From NCBI GenBank assembly GCA_964564735.1, contig CAZMCH010000021.1:1-51050 (forward strand): a stretch of 51,050 nt of DNA, in the 5' to 3' direction. The position numbers were made by a program, and so were the translations under genes. This document shows, piece after piece, positions 16,722 through 25,994 of the stretch. How positions within the stretch are numbered: the stretch's first letter is position 1; each line of letters begins with the position of its first letter. The notes below the pieces were generated by a model. It saw only the letters and a list, made by a program, of their open reading frames with translations, made no database searches and was not told the origin of the DNA. The stretch comes from CAZMCH01 sp964564735 (GTDB lineage: Bacteria > Poribacteria > DTPJ01).

Positions 16722-17531
16722 TTGACAATATTAAAGGCAATTATACTTGGATTAGTTCAAGGCTTAACAGAATTTCTTCCAATAAGCAGTTCAGGTCATC
16801 TTGTCCTAGCACAATCTATCCTTAAAATTAAAGAAACGCCTCTATTTTTTGATATAATGCTTCACTTTGGAACTTTAATGGCGGTTATAGTGTTTTTTTG
16901 GAGAGATATTTGGGAGATTCTATCAGCATTATTTGGTCGTGATCCAAATATAAGAAAAAGCACTAAACATTATAAGACAAAATATTCTGCAAGAAGATTT
17001 GCACTGTATATAATTATCGGAACAATTCCAACGGTAATAATCGCTTTAATATTAAAGAAAACGGTTGAAAACGCTTTTATGAATCCCTTGCTTGTATCAA
17101 TAATGCTTATTTTCACTGGTTTAATACTCTTTGTTTCTGGAAAATTTGGTCAGAAAGAAAAATCGCTTAATGTAATTAACTCGCTTATTATTGGTATTGC
17201 GCAAGGTATCGCCACACTTCCAGGCATATCTCGTTCTGGCACAACAATATCAACTGCGCTTATATTAGGTATAGACAATGAAAAATCAGCGCGCTTCTCA
17301 TTGTTGATGTCTTTACCTGCGATATTAGGTGCAACAATTTTAGAAATAAAAGATATAGAAAGCATTGATGTATCTATTGGATCAATCATCGCAGGCGTTT
17401 TAGTTGCCTTTATTACGGGATATATTGCTATCAAATTCCTTGTAAGAGTCCTATCTCATGGTCATTTCTCAAAATTTGCATATTACTGCTGGGTAATTGG
17501 CATTTTGGGTATAATATGGCATGTTATTTAG
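16722..17531 (+). CDS. uppP: Undecaprenyl-diphosphatase
   Basis: A 269-residue integral membrane phosphatase (BacA/UppP) recycling undecaprenyl diphosphate to the monophosphate carrier used for peptidoglycan and polysaccharide export. The N-terminal QGLTEFLPISSSGHLVL (14-30) and the later GIAQGIATLPGISRSGTTIS are the two hallmark motifs with catalytic Glu, Ser and Arg residues. Roughly eight hydrophobic segments are apparent. The start is TTG at 16722 with CGGAGG eight bases upstream. Confidence 0.95.
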   Translation: MTILKAIILGLVQGLTEFLPISSSGHLVLAQSILKIKETPLFFDIMLHFGTLMAVIVFFWRDIWEILSALFGRDPNIRKSTKHYKTKYSARRFALYIIIGTIPTVIIALILKKTVENAFMNPLLVSIMLIFTGLILFVSGKFGQKEKSLNVINSLIIGIAQGIATLPGISRSGTTISTALILGIDNEKSARFSLLMSLPAILGATILEIKDIESIDVSIGSIIAGVLVAFITGYIAIKFLVRVLSHGHFSKFAYYCWVIGILGIIWHVI

Positions 17532-17581
17532 AAAAATAAATTGAAAGAATTTGCCGAAAGTTTTCTAAGGAGTTGATCAAA

Positions 17582-19657
17582 TTGAACTTATTTGGTCGTG
17601 TGAAAAAAGAGCATTGGAACGAGATACTCGGCATATTGATCGTTATATTTGCGTTATGGTTATTAATTAGCCTTATCGGTTTCGGTGGCAATATTGGCGG
17701 TAATCTTAGCGAATTCCTTGAAAACATTGTCGGATATGTTTCATATTTGGTTGTAATACTGGTTGCATATTGGGGCATTAGCCTTTTTATGGATAGGAAA
17801 CGTGGTATTTTATCGGGTTTATTTGGCACTATTAGCCTTATACTAAGCGGATTAATGTTGTTTGGTGTTGCTGTATCTGATCCTTATGATACATCGGGAT
17901 TTTTGGGATATTTGATAAATAGTCATTTTAAGAACTGGATAGGTGTTCCAGGGCTGATTCTTGCTGGATTAGTATTTCTTATATTGGGTGTTATGCTATC
18001 TGCTGAGTTGACTGTTAGTCATTTAGCTTATAAAATATATTCTGCAATAATACGGAAAGAACAGGTTAAAACAAAGAAAAAACCTCGCTATTCAAACAAA
18101 ATTCCAGCAAAACTACCACAGCCACCAAAATTACCAGTCCCAGAAAATACTTCCGATGCAACCATTGTTTTGGCAGATAGTCAAGAAAAAGCTATAGATA
18201 GCGAGCTTTATCTTCGTGATCCATCATCAATAGGACCTTATGTTCTTCCTCAACTTTCGCTTTTAAATAAAAATATGCCTGAAAATGAAAGCCTAACAAA
18301 AAGTGTGCTTCAGGAAACAGCGAAAATATTAGAAAGAAGTTTTAAAGATTTTAACATAGAAGCTAAGGTTCTTAGGGTTAATAGAGGTCCCGCTGTTACT
18401 AGATATGAGGTTGAGCCGGGCCCGGGCGTAAAAGTAAGTAAATTTGTAAATCTTTCTGACGATCTAGCTTTGGTGCTAAGGGCAACAAGAGTTAGAGTTG
18501 TTGCGCCTGTTCCGGGCGCAGGTGTTGTTGGTATCGAAATCCCAAATGAAAAAGTTATGCAGGTTGGTTTAAGAGAAGTGCTTGAGTCGCAGGAATTCAG
18601 GAATTCCAAAGCCAAACTACCATTGCCATTAGGAAAAGATATATCTGGCGCTCCTGTTGTTGCTGATCTAGCTTCTATGCCTCATCTATTGGTTGCAGGA
18701 ACTACCGGCGCAGGGAAAAGCGTCTTTATAAATACTGTTATCGCTAGTATGTTATTTAGGATGACTCCAAACGAACTTAGGTTCATTATGGTTGATCCGA
18801 AACGTGTGGAACTAAGCCTTTATGATGGTATCCCTCATCTTATGGCGCCTGTTGTTACAGACAGCACAAAAGCCCCTTCATATCTCAAATGGGCGTTGAG
18901 AGAGGTAGATAAACGATATAAAAAGCTAGCTGATGTGGGTGTTCGCAATATTGATAGCTATAATAGCTATATGGATAAAAATCCTGAAGTTATTGGGAAA
19001 CCCGCCGCAGAAGATAATCTAATTCATGCAAAAATGCCATATATAATGATCATAATTGATGAGTTAGCTGATCTTATGATGGTTTCTAGTTCCGAAGTTG
19101 AGGCATCAATAACAAGGTTAGCACAGATAGCCAGAGCGGCTGGAATACACATGATTGTTGCTACACAAAGACCATCTGTTGATGTTGTTACTGGACTTAT
19201 AAAGGCTAACCTTCCATGTCGCCTTTCATTTCGTCTGGCATCAAAAGTGGACTCACGAACTATACTTGATATGAATGGTGCAGAGAATTTACTCGGTAAA
19301 GGCGATATGCTTTTTATGGATGTTAATACTGCAAAGCCCATCAGAATACAAGGGTGCTATGTAAGCGAAACTGAAATCGAAAAAGTGGTAGAATTTAGCC
19401 AGCAACATGCAATTACTGATGATTCAGATATTGCTGATATTAATGAAGATGAAGCTTTTGATGAAAATGATGAATTATATGAGCAAGCTGTAAAACTTGT
19501 AATAAAACATCAGACAGCCTCAACATCATTTTTACAAAGAAAGCTAAATATTGATTATGAACATGCTTTAAGGTTGCTTGAGGATATGGAATCAGATGGT
19601 ATCGTCGGTCCCAATATGGGGAAGCAATCAAGAGATATATTAATAGATGATGACTAA
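17582..19657 (+). CDS. ftsK: FtsK/SpoIIIE DNA translocase
   Basis: A 691-residue septal DNA pump that moves chromosome ends through the closing division site. About four N-terminal membrane segments (to near residue 150) precede a short linker, shorter than in E. coli FtsK. The motor domain has GTTGAGKS (Walker A, near 375) and IMIIIDELADLMM (Walker B), followed by RAAGIHMIVATQRPSVDVVTG. A C-terminal gamma winged helix (from LYEQAVKLVIKH) would read KOPS-like sites. TTG 17573 touches the AAGGAG Shine-Dalgarno site (17567-17572), so TTG 17582 nine bases away is used. Confidence 0.94.
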   Translation: MNLFGRVKKEHWNEILGILIVIFALWLLISLIGFGGNIGGNLSEFLENIVGYVSYLVVILVAYWGISLFMDRKRGILSGLFGTISLILSGLMLFGVAVSDPYDTSGFLGYLINSHFKNWIGVPGLILAGLVFLILGVMLSAELTVSHLAYKIYSAIIRKEQVKTKKKPRYSNKIPAKLPQPPKLPVPENTSDATIVLADSQEKAIDSELYLRDPSSIGPYVLPQLSLLNKNMPENESLTKSVLQETAKILERSFKDFNIEAKVLRVNRGPAVTRYEVEPGPGVKVSKFVNLSDDLALVLRATRVRVVAPVPGAGVVGIEIPNEKVMQVGLREVLESQEFRNSKAKLPLPLGKDISGAPVVADLASMPHLLVAGTTGAGKSVFINTVIASMLFRMTPNELRFIMVDPKRVELSLYDGIPHLMAPVVTDSTKAPSYLKWALREVDKRYKKLADVGVRNIDSYNSYMDKNPEVIGKPAAEDNLIHAKMPYIMIIIDELADLMMVSSSEVEASITRLAQIARAAGIHMIVATQRPSVDVVTGLIKANLPCRLSFRLASKVDSRTILDMNGAENLLGKGDMLFMDVNTAKPIRIQGCYVSETEIEKVVEFSQQHAITDDSDIADINEDEAFDENDELYEQAVKLVIKHQTASTSFLQRKLNIDYEHALRLLEDMESDGIVGPNMGKQSRDILIDDD

Positions 19658-19757
19658 TTATTAGTGCCTGTTCCGATAAAGTTTACAACAGTTTCTTTCC
19701 AAAACAAATGATAGTTATCAATTTATGGATTTATTCAATAGGTATTGGGGAATATTG

Positions 19758-20393
19758 ATGGATAGCAAAACAATAGGTGGGCAAATCTTATGTTATGAAG
19801 ATGGTAAGGTAATTTTTGAGGAAGATTCTATCGGAAAAGAGCTATATATAATAGAAAGCGGAAATATAGAAATATGCAGGCGTATTAATGGAAAAAATAT
19901 AACTATACACATACTAAAAAAAGGTGATATATTTGGCGAAAGCGCAATGTTCGAAGATACCACTAGGAAGGTAACTGCAATATCAATAGGACGAACTTTG
20001 CTGATTTCTATGAGTATTGAGGAACTCATATACAGAGTCCAAAATAATCTTGACTTTGCAATTGAGTTAATGCAGAGTCTTATTCATCGTTTGCATAATA
20101 CAGATATTGTGGTTAAAAACTTGATTTCTAAAATTTATAGTTTCAGTGATGGTTTAATACAGGAAATTTTTCCAGAGAAACGAGCTACTAAACTTGGGGA
20201 GATATTAATAGAGATGGGTTATATAACACCATCTCAACTAGATAGATGCTTGCAAAAGCAAAAGGAAATCCATATTTTTAATTATAAACACAAGCTTATA
20301 GGCGAAATCATTATTGAAATGGGTATGATAACCGAAAATGAATTAAAAATGGCACTATCAGAACAAAAAATGCGAATTCGCAATATTCAGTAA
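19758..20393 (+). CDS. Cyclic-nucleotide-binding domain fused to MshEN/PilB-N-like repeats
   Basis: A 211-residue protein. Residues 1-115 form a cNMP-binding beta-roll (GKELYIIESGNIEI, then GDIFGESAMFEDTTRKVTAIS). A helical linker follows. The C-terminal third has two copies of the LGEILIEMGYITPSQLDRCLQKQ pattern (second copy IGEIIIEMGMITENELKMALSEQ) seen in the N-terminal domain of PilB/GspE/MshE ATPases, where it can bind c-di-GMP. There is no DNA-binding domain, so it is likely a signalling adaptor rather than a Crp regulator. ATG 19758 is chosen for its GGGG Shine-Dalgarno site; a longer frame opens at 19725. Confidence 0.75.
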   Translation: MDSKTIGGQILCYEDGKVIFEEDSIGKELYIIESGNIEICRRINGKNITIHILKKGDIFGESAMFEDTTRKVTAISIGRTLLISMSIEELIYRVQNNLDFAIELMQSLIHRLHNTDIVVKNLISKIYSFSDGLIQEIFPEKRATKLGEILIEMGYITPSQLDRCLQKQKEIHIFNYKHKLIGEIIIEMGMITENELKMALSEQKMRIRNIQ

Positions 20394-20423
20394 TGATTTT
20401 TAAATATTCAGTAATGATTTTTA
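20382..20423. repeat. Exact 21-base tandem duplication over a stop codon
   Basis: The 21 bases at 20382-20402 are repeated exactly at 20403-20423. The first copy contains the stop of the cNMP-binding gene. The second fills most of the gap before the convergent TPR lipoprotein gene. Confidence 0.85.
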
Positions 20424-20432
20424 TCCTATCTT

Positions 20433-21755
20433 TTATCTTGTTTTTTTATATTGCCAACTTTCCAATGCCTCCAATCTCATTTTGTAATTCATCCATTCTT
20501 TTGTCCAACTTATTTTATCAGCCAAAGGACTATTGGGTGGAGTCATTTTTTCTGCCTGCGTTATATGTGCAAAAGCCCTACGATAAGCCCAAGCTGGTGC
20601 TGATACAGAAGCAATACTTCCATAATAACGCGCCATACCAAGATGTCCAGCAGGAGTTGGCACTATCTTTAAAGATTCTTTAAAGAACATTCCTGCAAAA
20701 CGCTTATCTCCCAAGTTATAATATAAGTTTCCCAAATCGATAAAAGCTTGAGAAATTCGCATAGGAGTTTCAATTGCTTTATCTGTATAAGAATAGTTAT
20801 ATAATATCTCTTGCCAGTTCTCAATCGCATTTTTGTAATCTTGCGGAATAAAATCAATAATATTCTTGTCTTGAACTCCCGGAAACCTATTAACCAATTG
20901 TCTGACTATCTTATATGAAAGACGATACTCTTCGCTTGGTTGGTTCGTTGGCCAATGAGGTTCTAACTTAAATTGTCTAATGCCTCTAAGCTGTGGAAAT
21001 CTATCATATATCTGATTCAGCTCAATAAATGCTTTATGTTCTGCACTAAAATTCAATGATGGTATTTTTTGAGAAGCTAAATTCCAGTAACATTCCGCAA
21101 TTTTCCAGATAGCATCATCAGCAAGTTCACTTTTTGGAAATCTATCAACCAATTTTTTATATTCCTCTTTGGCTTTGTTATAATCCGTAAAAGTCGTAAA
21201 ATATATATCGGCAATATCAAATTGTGCATTATCTTTATCCTCATCCTCACCTTCGTTTAATATTTTGATGTTTTCCTGCATATCTTGCAGTGCAATTATT
21301 CTACTACGTGCTTTTATGGCTATCTCTACACCATATCTAGGATATTTATCAATTATTTTATTATACGCATTAATAGCTTCGTCAAATTTTTGCTGAGCAA
21401 AATAAACATCACCAATCGCCAAAAGAGCATGATCAGAACCATCGCTTTCAGGATACTGCTCTAATATTTCCTGATAAATTGCTATTGCTTGATCGTAATT
21501 ACCTTGCTGGAAATATCCATTACCTGCCTGTAATTTTGCATTATCTGCTCTTTTGCTTTCTGGATATTTTTTGGCATATTCCTCAAAGCTTATACCTGCC
21601 TCGTCATAGGATTCATTGTCACTCAATTGAATGGCTTTCTCATAAAGCATATCCGCTTCCTGCTGAGGAGTCATGGACATTCTAGGACCTGCACATGATA
21701 CAAAAATAAATATGACAAAAACAATCATTAAACAAACAATAAAATCAGACTTCAT
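20433..21755 (-). CDS. TPR-rich outer-membrane lipoprotein (BamD/YfiO-like)
   Basis: A 440-residue protein with a lipoprotein signal: hydrophobic residues 5-18 and a VSC lipobox near residue 20. The mature part is a string of tetratricopeptide repeats (YDEAGISFEEYAKKYPESKRADNAKLQAGNGYF and several similar units to about residue 220), then a longer helical region. The first repeats resemble BamD/YfiO and YbgF/CpoB, which act in outer-membrane protein assembly or envelope maintenance. It is longer than BamD (about 245 residues), so a direct BamD role is unproven. ATG 21755 with GAGGTGA upstream is preferred over 21800. Confidence 0.8.
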   Translation of the reverse strand: MKSDFIVCLMIVFVIFIFVSCAGPRMSMTPQQEADMLYEKAIQLSDNESYDEAGISFEEYAKKYPESKRADNAKLQAGNGYFQQGNYDQAIAIYQEILEQYPESDGSDHALLAIGDVYFAQQKFDEAINAYNKIIDKYPRYGVEIAIKARSRIIALQDMQENIKILNEGEDEDKDNAQFDIADIYFTTFTDYNKAKEEYKKLVDRFPKSELADDAIWKIAECYWNLASQKIPSLNFSAEHKAFIELNQIYDRFPQLRGIRQFKLEPHWPTNQPSEEYRLSYKIVRQLVNRFPGVQDKNIIDFIPQDYKNAIENWQEILYNYSYTDKAIETPMRISQAFIDLGNLYYNLGDKRFAGMFFKESLKIVPTPAGHLGMARYYGSIASVSAPAWAYRRAFAHITQAEKMTPPNSPLADKISWTKEWMNYKMRLEALESWQYKKTR

Positions 21756-21805
21756 ATATATCACCTCATAAATAAATGGTATTATAAATAATGATTTCAT
21801 GTTTC

Positions 21806-21834
21806 AATATATCACTAAAGAAAATGATTGTCAA
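21806..21834 (-). promoter_or_regulatory. Promoter of the TPR lipoprotein gene
   Basis: On the minus strand, TTGACA (21834-21829) and TATATT (21811-21806) are spaced by 17 bases. Confidence 0.6.
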
Positions 21835-21928
21835 TATGTCTAACCTGAATTGTAACTGACCCAAATTATTGGGCAGCAAAAAAACATCTGCCATAATATC
21901 CTCAAAAAATGAAATTAACAGTTGATTC

Positions 21929-21958
21929 TGGACATAAAAATTATACTTGGAGTATAAT
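21929..21958 (+). promoter_or_regulatory. Promoter of the second Gfo/Idh/MocA gene
   Basis: TGGACA (21929-21934) and TATAAT (21953-21958) with an 18-base spacer. The gene starts at 22020. Confidence 0.5.
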
Positions 21959-22019
21959 ATATTGTTATAATATGATTTGGGATTTGGTCTGGGTTCTATC
22001 CAATTATTGGAGAAATTAT

Positions 22020-23105
22020 ATGAATAGAAAAAAACTCAAAGGGGCTGTCTTGGGTTGTCGCATGGGAAGTGCGCATGCGCACTCAATGGCTATTTGTGAT
22101 GAATATGATATGATCGCTGTATGTGATATTAATCAGGAAATCGCCTCTAATTGCGCAAAAAGTCTTAATATTGTCAACGTTTATTCCGATTATGAAACCA
22201 TGCTTGCAGAGATTAAGCCCGATGTTGTCGCAATAGCAACTCCGACTAATCTACATTATAAACATACATTACAAGCACTTGAGGCTGGTGCAAAAGGCAT
22301 CTGTTGTGAAAAGCCAATGGCTGTCTGCATGGGTGACGCAAAAGACATGACTGAAAAATGTAGGTCTGCTGGAGTTCCCCTTATCATCAATCATCAACGG
22401 AGAATGTCAACAGAATTGATATATGCACGCAAATTAATTGAGCGAGGGGCAATCGGTGAAATACGAATGATTAGATTAGAATGTGCTGGAGACATGTTAT
22501 CTGACGGCACTCATCTTCTTGATAGCTTAATGTGGTTTATGGATGATGTCGGTGCAGAATGGGTGATGGGACAGATTCATAGAATCGGAGAACCATTCCG
22601 TTATGGGCATAATATCGAAAATGGGGCAATGGCTGTTATACGCTTAAAAAACGGAGTTCGTGCAGAAATCATGGTTGGTGATTTGAGGACAGAAAAACGT
22701 GATTATCAGGACTATCAGATCATTGGCACAAAGGGTATAATCTGGCGTTGTGGAGATAATTCTGCTGATAATTTGTTCATTAATGATGGACATGGTGGTC
22801 ATTATACTCCGGGAACAGCGGACAGAGGAATATTTAAACCAATGCCTGTTGAAAATGGCGAAGTCGGTGAATGGCGAAAAATTGAGTTACCACAAAGGCT
22901 TAATGCTATGGCTGAATCATACAAATTGTTTGCTTCAGCGATATTAGATGGTTCTTCTCACCCATTAGATGCTAAAATTGCGCTGCTAAGTTTTGAAATA
23001 CTGATGGCAGTTTTTGAATCGGCGAGACTGAGAAAAAAAATTGTTCTTCCACTAGATCAAGATCGTTATCCTTTGGATATTATGATTGAGCAAGGTATAA
23101 TATAG
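22020..23105 (+). CDS. Gfo/Idh/MocA-family oxidoreductase
   Basis: A 361-residue NAD(P)-dependent dehydrogenase of sugars or cyclitols. The Rossmann start is KGAVLGCRMGSAHAHS. ATPTNLHYKHTLQALEAGAKGICCEKPMA carries the EKP catalytic motif near residue 95. The C-terminal domain holds LSDGTHLLDSLMWF with the conserved histidine. The longest frame starts at 21909, before the gene's own promoter elements, so ATG 22020 with TTGGAG upstream is used. It lies 43 bases before the UROD-family gene and probably shares its transcript. Confidence 0.88.
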   Translation: MNRKKLKGAVLGCRMGSAHAHSMAICDEYDMIAVCDINQEIASNCAKSLNIVNVYSDYETMLAEIKPDVVAIATPTNLHYKHTLQALEAGAKGICCEKPMAVCMGDAKDMTEKCRSAGVPLIINHQRRMSTELIYARKLIERGAIGEIRMIRLECAGDMLSDGTHLLDSLMWFMDDVGAEWVMGQIHRIGEPFRYGHNIENGAMAVIRLKNGVRAEIMVGDLRTEKRDYQDYQIIGTKGIIWRCGDNSADNLFINDGHGGHYTPGTADRGIFKPMPVENGEVGEWRKIELPQRLNAMAESYKLFASAILDGSSHPLDAKIALLSFEILMAVFESARLRKKIVLPLDQDRYPLDIMIEQGII

Positions 23106-23148
23106 AACGATTACCAAAGTTTGATATTATTTAAGAAAGGAAATTTGT

Positions 23149-24213
23149 ATGCTTCGTGAAAATTTGACAAAAGAAGAAGTGAAAAAGGCTATTGATAGGA
23201 AATACCCAAAGGCTGCTCCGCTTGTATTTCACAAATGGTGGGGTCAGGGATTATGGGAAAAATACGGAACTGCACTTAACGATATATCAAAGGACATACC
23301 TGATGATATTTTAGTTTTTGGTTTTGTAAATCCTGGTGGTTATACTTCAACAACTAGCAATCCATCATACAGGTTCGGTTATCGTGATGATTATCATCTA
23401 TTGACAAGAAGTGGTGGATATGATTCATCTAACATAATACCAACATGGGACGATCTTGATAAATTTGCAAAAGACTTTCCAGACCCATACGAGGCAGGAA
23501 CATTTGACGGAACAAAATCCGCTGTCGAAAATGCTGACAAAGCAGGTGATAAACGCTATCGTATGGGGCATTGGTGGGGCGTATTTCATGAAAAGTTTTG
23601 GGGTATCAGAGGCATGGAAAATCTGATGATTGATTATCATGAACACATGGAAGAATTAAAAGTATTAGGCAGGCTAATGCTTAACTTCCACAAAGGCGTT
23701 GTTGATAGATTTGCAGAACTTGGGATGGATGCAATATTCACATCAGACGATCTAGGTCATCAAACATCATCAATGATGTCTCCAAAGACCTTTCATGAGT
23801 TCTATTATCCACTTTATAAAGAGCTATGCGACCATGTTCATTCTTACGGAATGCACTTCTGGTTACACTCTTGCGGTGACAATACACCGTTGATGGATGA
23901 TCTCATTTCTGCAGGTGTTGATGTATTCCATCCAGTTCAGAGGTTCACAATGGACGAAAGAGCAACTGCATTGAAATATGGGGACAAAATTAGCTTCCTT
24001 GCCGGTGCAGATGTTCAAATATTATTACCAGAAACCACAGAAGAAGAATGCCGAAAAGGTGTGCGTGAATGGATTGATATGTTTTATCGTCCAGAAGGCG
24101 GATTAGCTCTTGCCGCAGGAAATGGAATTTTGTCAGACACTCCAATTGAAAATATAAGAGCTATGCTTGAAGAAATGACTATTCATGGAATGGAAATATA
24201 CAAAGGAAATTAA
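23149..24213 (+). CDS. Uroporphyrinogen decarboxylase-family protein
   Basis: A 354-residue TIM barrel of the UROD/MtaA/CmuA superfamily. FTSDDLGHQTSSMMSPKTFHEFYYPLYKELCDHVHSYGMHFWLHSCGDNTPLMDDLISAGVDVF is typical: HSCGD supplies the His/Cys pair used for zinc by the methyltransferase branch. Members near Gfo/Idh/MocA genes in environmental genomes are usually not haem enzymes, so corrinoid-linked methyl transfer or another role is more likely than HemE activity. AAAGGA precedes the ATG by about eight bases. It follows an oxidoreductase gene in the same operon. Confidence 0.85.
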   Translation: MLRENLTKEEVKKAIDRKYPKAAPLVFHKWWGQGLWEKYGTALNDISKDIPDDILVFGFVNPGGYTSTTSNPSYRFGYRDDYHLLTRSGGYDSSNIIPTWDDLDKFAKDFPDPYEAGTFDGTKSAVENADKAGDKRYRMGHWWGVFHEKFWGIRGMENLMIDYHEHMEELKVLGRLMLNFHKGVVDRFAELGMDAIFTSDDLGHQTSSMMSPKTFHEFYYPLYKELCDHVHSYGMHFWLHSCGDNTPLMDDLISAGVDVFHPVQRFTMDERATALKYGDKISFLAGADVQILLPETTEEECRKGVREWIDMFYRPEGGLALAAGNGILSDTPIENIRAMLEEMTIHGMEIYKGN

Positions 24214-24243
24214 TAACATTTCTATTGTTTTATTGCGTATAAA

Positions 24244-24300
24244 TGTAGTCCAACCTTTTAGACTCGCAAAATAAAAAACAAGTTGAAAGTTTGGGCTACA
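24244..24300. repeat. Imperfect inverted repeat
   Basis: The 15-base arms 24244-24258 and 24286-24300 match at 13 of 15 positions as an inverted repeat. The spacing is 27 bases and no T-run follows. It may be a weak hairpin after the UROD-family gene. Confidence 0.4.
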
Positions 24301-24377
24301 GATACACATTTCATTGAAAGGAACGTATTTTAAGAAGCCTTCTTGCATTTTCTATTTATTTTACGAACTCTAGCCGA

Positions 24378-24674
24378 CTAGAAATTATTACAAAGTTCAC
24401 TAACAACTAGAACAATTCCATACTTCATATCTGAGTATAAATCTCGAAATTCTTTTGCTGTTGATGCCACAAATTCTATGCCGTTTCCAAAAAAAATAAT
24501 GATACAAAAAATTGATGACAAAATGCCATGAAACGATATAGCATTTTTCGTTCTTGATGGAGCCCCATTGACGTTCTGACAACCAACGGAAGAACGGAAC
24601 TCATTAAATAAGACTTTACAATAATCTGTTCTTAATTGAGCGTCCCAAATTAATGTAAAAAATATAACTTCCTA
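24378..24674 (-). pseudogene. Open frame of about 98 codons without start, possible gene remnant
   Basis: A minus-strand frame is open from about 24674 to a TAG at 24378 with no ATG or GTG near its upstream end. The peptide has protein-like stretches such as LIWDAQLRTDYCKVLFNEF and IEFVASTAKEFRDLYSDMK. I do not recognise its family. It could be a decayed gene or a chance open frame. Confidence 0.3.
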
Positions 24675-24685
24675 AAATAAAATAA

Positions 24686-24714
24686 ATGACATATTTGCAA
24701 AATTGGGGTATAAT
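24686..24714 (+). promoter_or_regulatory. Promoter of sat
   Basis: ATGACA (24686-24691) and TATAAT (24709-24714) with a 17-base spacer. The sat ATG lies 41 bases downstream. Confidence 0.55.
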
Positions 24715-24754
24715 ATTTTTTGTATAAATAAAATGTCAATCTGGAGGTTAGATA

Positions 24755-25915
24755 ATGAAAAGTCTTATTGAACCGCATGGCGGAAATCTTGTAAATAGAA
24801 TGTGTGAAGGACAGGTTAGGGATTATCTCATGGATCGTCTTTCTTCTATGGAAAGACTTACCATTAATGACAGAGAAATATCGGATTTGGAGATGATTTC
24901 AATAGGCGCATTCAGCCCTTTAGAAGGATTCATGGGAAAATCTGATTATTTAAATGTCCTACAAAATAATAGGCTTGAAAATGGATGTCCTTGGACTATA
25001 CCAATTGTGCTTGGGGCAGATAAAGATGACGATAAGCGATTTGAATTAGATAAGGAAATTGCTCTTTGTGATAAAGACGGCAACGTTCTTGGCGTTTTAT
25101 ATCTTGAGGAAAAATATACATGCGATAAAGAGAAAGAAGCAGAGATCGTCTATAAAACTAAGGATATTGAGCATCCGGGTGTTAAAGCGTTGTATGATAG
25201 AGGCGATTTGCTTTTGGCTGGCAAAGTTGCTATGCTCAATCGTCCCGATCATGGCGAACTGAGTGGATTATTGCTTGATCCGCATGAAACAAGGTTGTTA
25301 TTCTATTATAAAGGCTGGCGAAGCGTTGTCGCATTTCAAACCAGAAATCCCATACATAGGGCGCATGAATATATACAAAAATGCGCTTTGGAAATCGTTG
25401 ATGGCTTGCTCGTTCATCCGCTAATTGGTGTAACAAAGGATGATGATATTCCTGCAAGCGTCAGAATTGACTGCTATAATGCTTTATTAAGCAAATATTA
25501 TCCAAAAGACAGGACGGTTTTATCTGTTTTTCCTGCTGCAATGAGATATGCAGGACCGAAGGAAGCCATATTACATGCTATCGCAAGAAAAAATTATGGA
25601 TGCACCCATTTCATCGTTGGACGTGATCATGCAGGCGTTGGCAATTATTATGGCACTTATGAAGCACAAAAAATATTTGATGAATTTGAACCTGAGGAAA
25701 TAGGGATAACGCCATTGAAATTTGAACATTCTTTTTATTGTAAAGATTGCGGTAGCATGGGAACGCCAAAGACCTGTCCGCATGATAAAGAATCGCATGT
25801 CTTTTTGAGCGGAACAAAGGTTCGTGAGATGCTTGCCAATGGCGAAGTTCCCCCCGTTGAATTCACAAGGCGTGAGGTTGCGGAAATATTGATAAAGTGG
25901 AGGCGTGAAAACTAA
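24755..25915 (+). CDS. sat: Sulfate adenylyltransferase (ATP sulfurylase)
   Basis: A 386-residue enzyme making adenosine 5'-phosphosulfate (APS) from ATP and sulfate. QTRNPIHRAHE (195-205) holds the HxxH nucleotide motif, GRDHAGVG (289-296) the second ATP motif, and SGTKVRE (352-358) the third. C329, C332, C341 and H343 form a zinc site like that of thermophilic and archaeal Sat. The length is that of the homo-oligomeric Sat without a kinase domain. ATG 24755 has TGGAGG upstream. cysC lies 2.5 kb downstream with two genes between. Confidence 0.96.
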   Translation: MKSLIEPHGGNLVNRMCEGQVRDYLMDRLSSMERLTINDREISDLEMISIGAFSPLEGFMGKSDYLNVLQNNRLENGCPWTIPIVLGADKDDDKRFELDKEIALCDKDGNVLGVLYLEEKYTCDKEKEAEIVYKTKDIEHPGVKALYDRGDLLLAGKVAMLNRPDHGELSGLLLDPHETRLLFYYKGWRSVVAFQTRNPIHRAHEYIQKCALEIVDGLLVHPLIGVTKDDDIPASVRIDCYNALLSKYYPKDRTVLSVFPAAMRYAGPKEAILHAIARKNYGCTHFIVGRDHAGVGNYYGTYEAQKIFDEFEPEEIGITPLKFEHSFYCKDCGSMGTPKTCPHDKESHVFLSGTKVREMLANGEVPPVEFTRREVAEILIKWRREN

Positions 25916-25943
25916 TGTCATTCCAGCGAAGGCTGGAATCCAG
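25916..25943. repeat. REP-like palindromic repeat
   Basis: ATTCCAGC (25920-25927) pairs with GCTGGAAT (25932-25939) inside a TGTCATTCC...GGAATCCAG unit. This is the common REP-like intergenic palindrome of many bacteria. It lies directly after the sat stop and before the TIR-like gene. Confidence 0.75.
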
Positions 25944-25994
25944 AAAAAGTAGCATCTGATAATAATTCATGTTGGGCATAGGGGGGGACAAATA

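Noticed and set aside
20393..20683. Plus-strand 96-residue frame
   Set aside because: It lies antisense to the end of the TPR lipoprotein gene and has no Shine-Dalgarno site.
24400..24582. 60-residue minus-strand frame starting MSERQW
   Set aside because: Aromatic-rich, unlike a real protein; the neighbouring frame of the same strand is longer and more protein-like.
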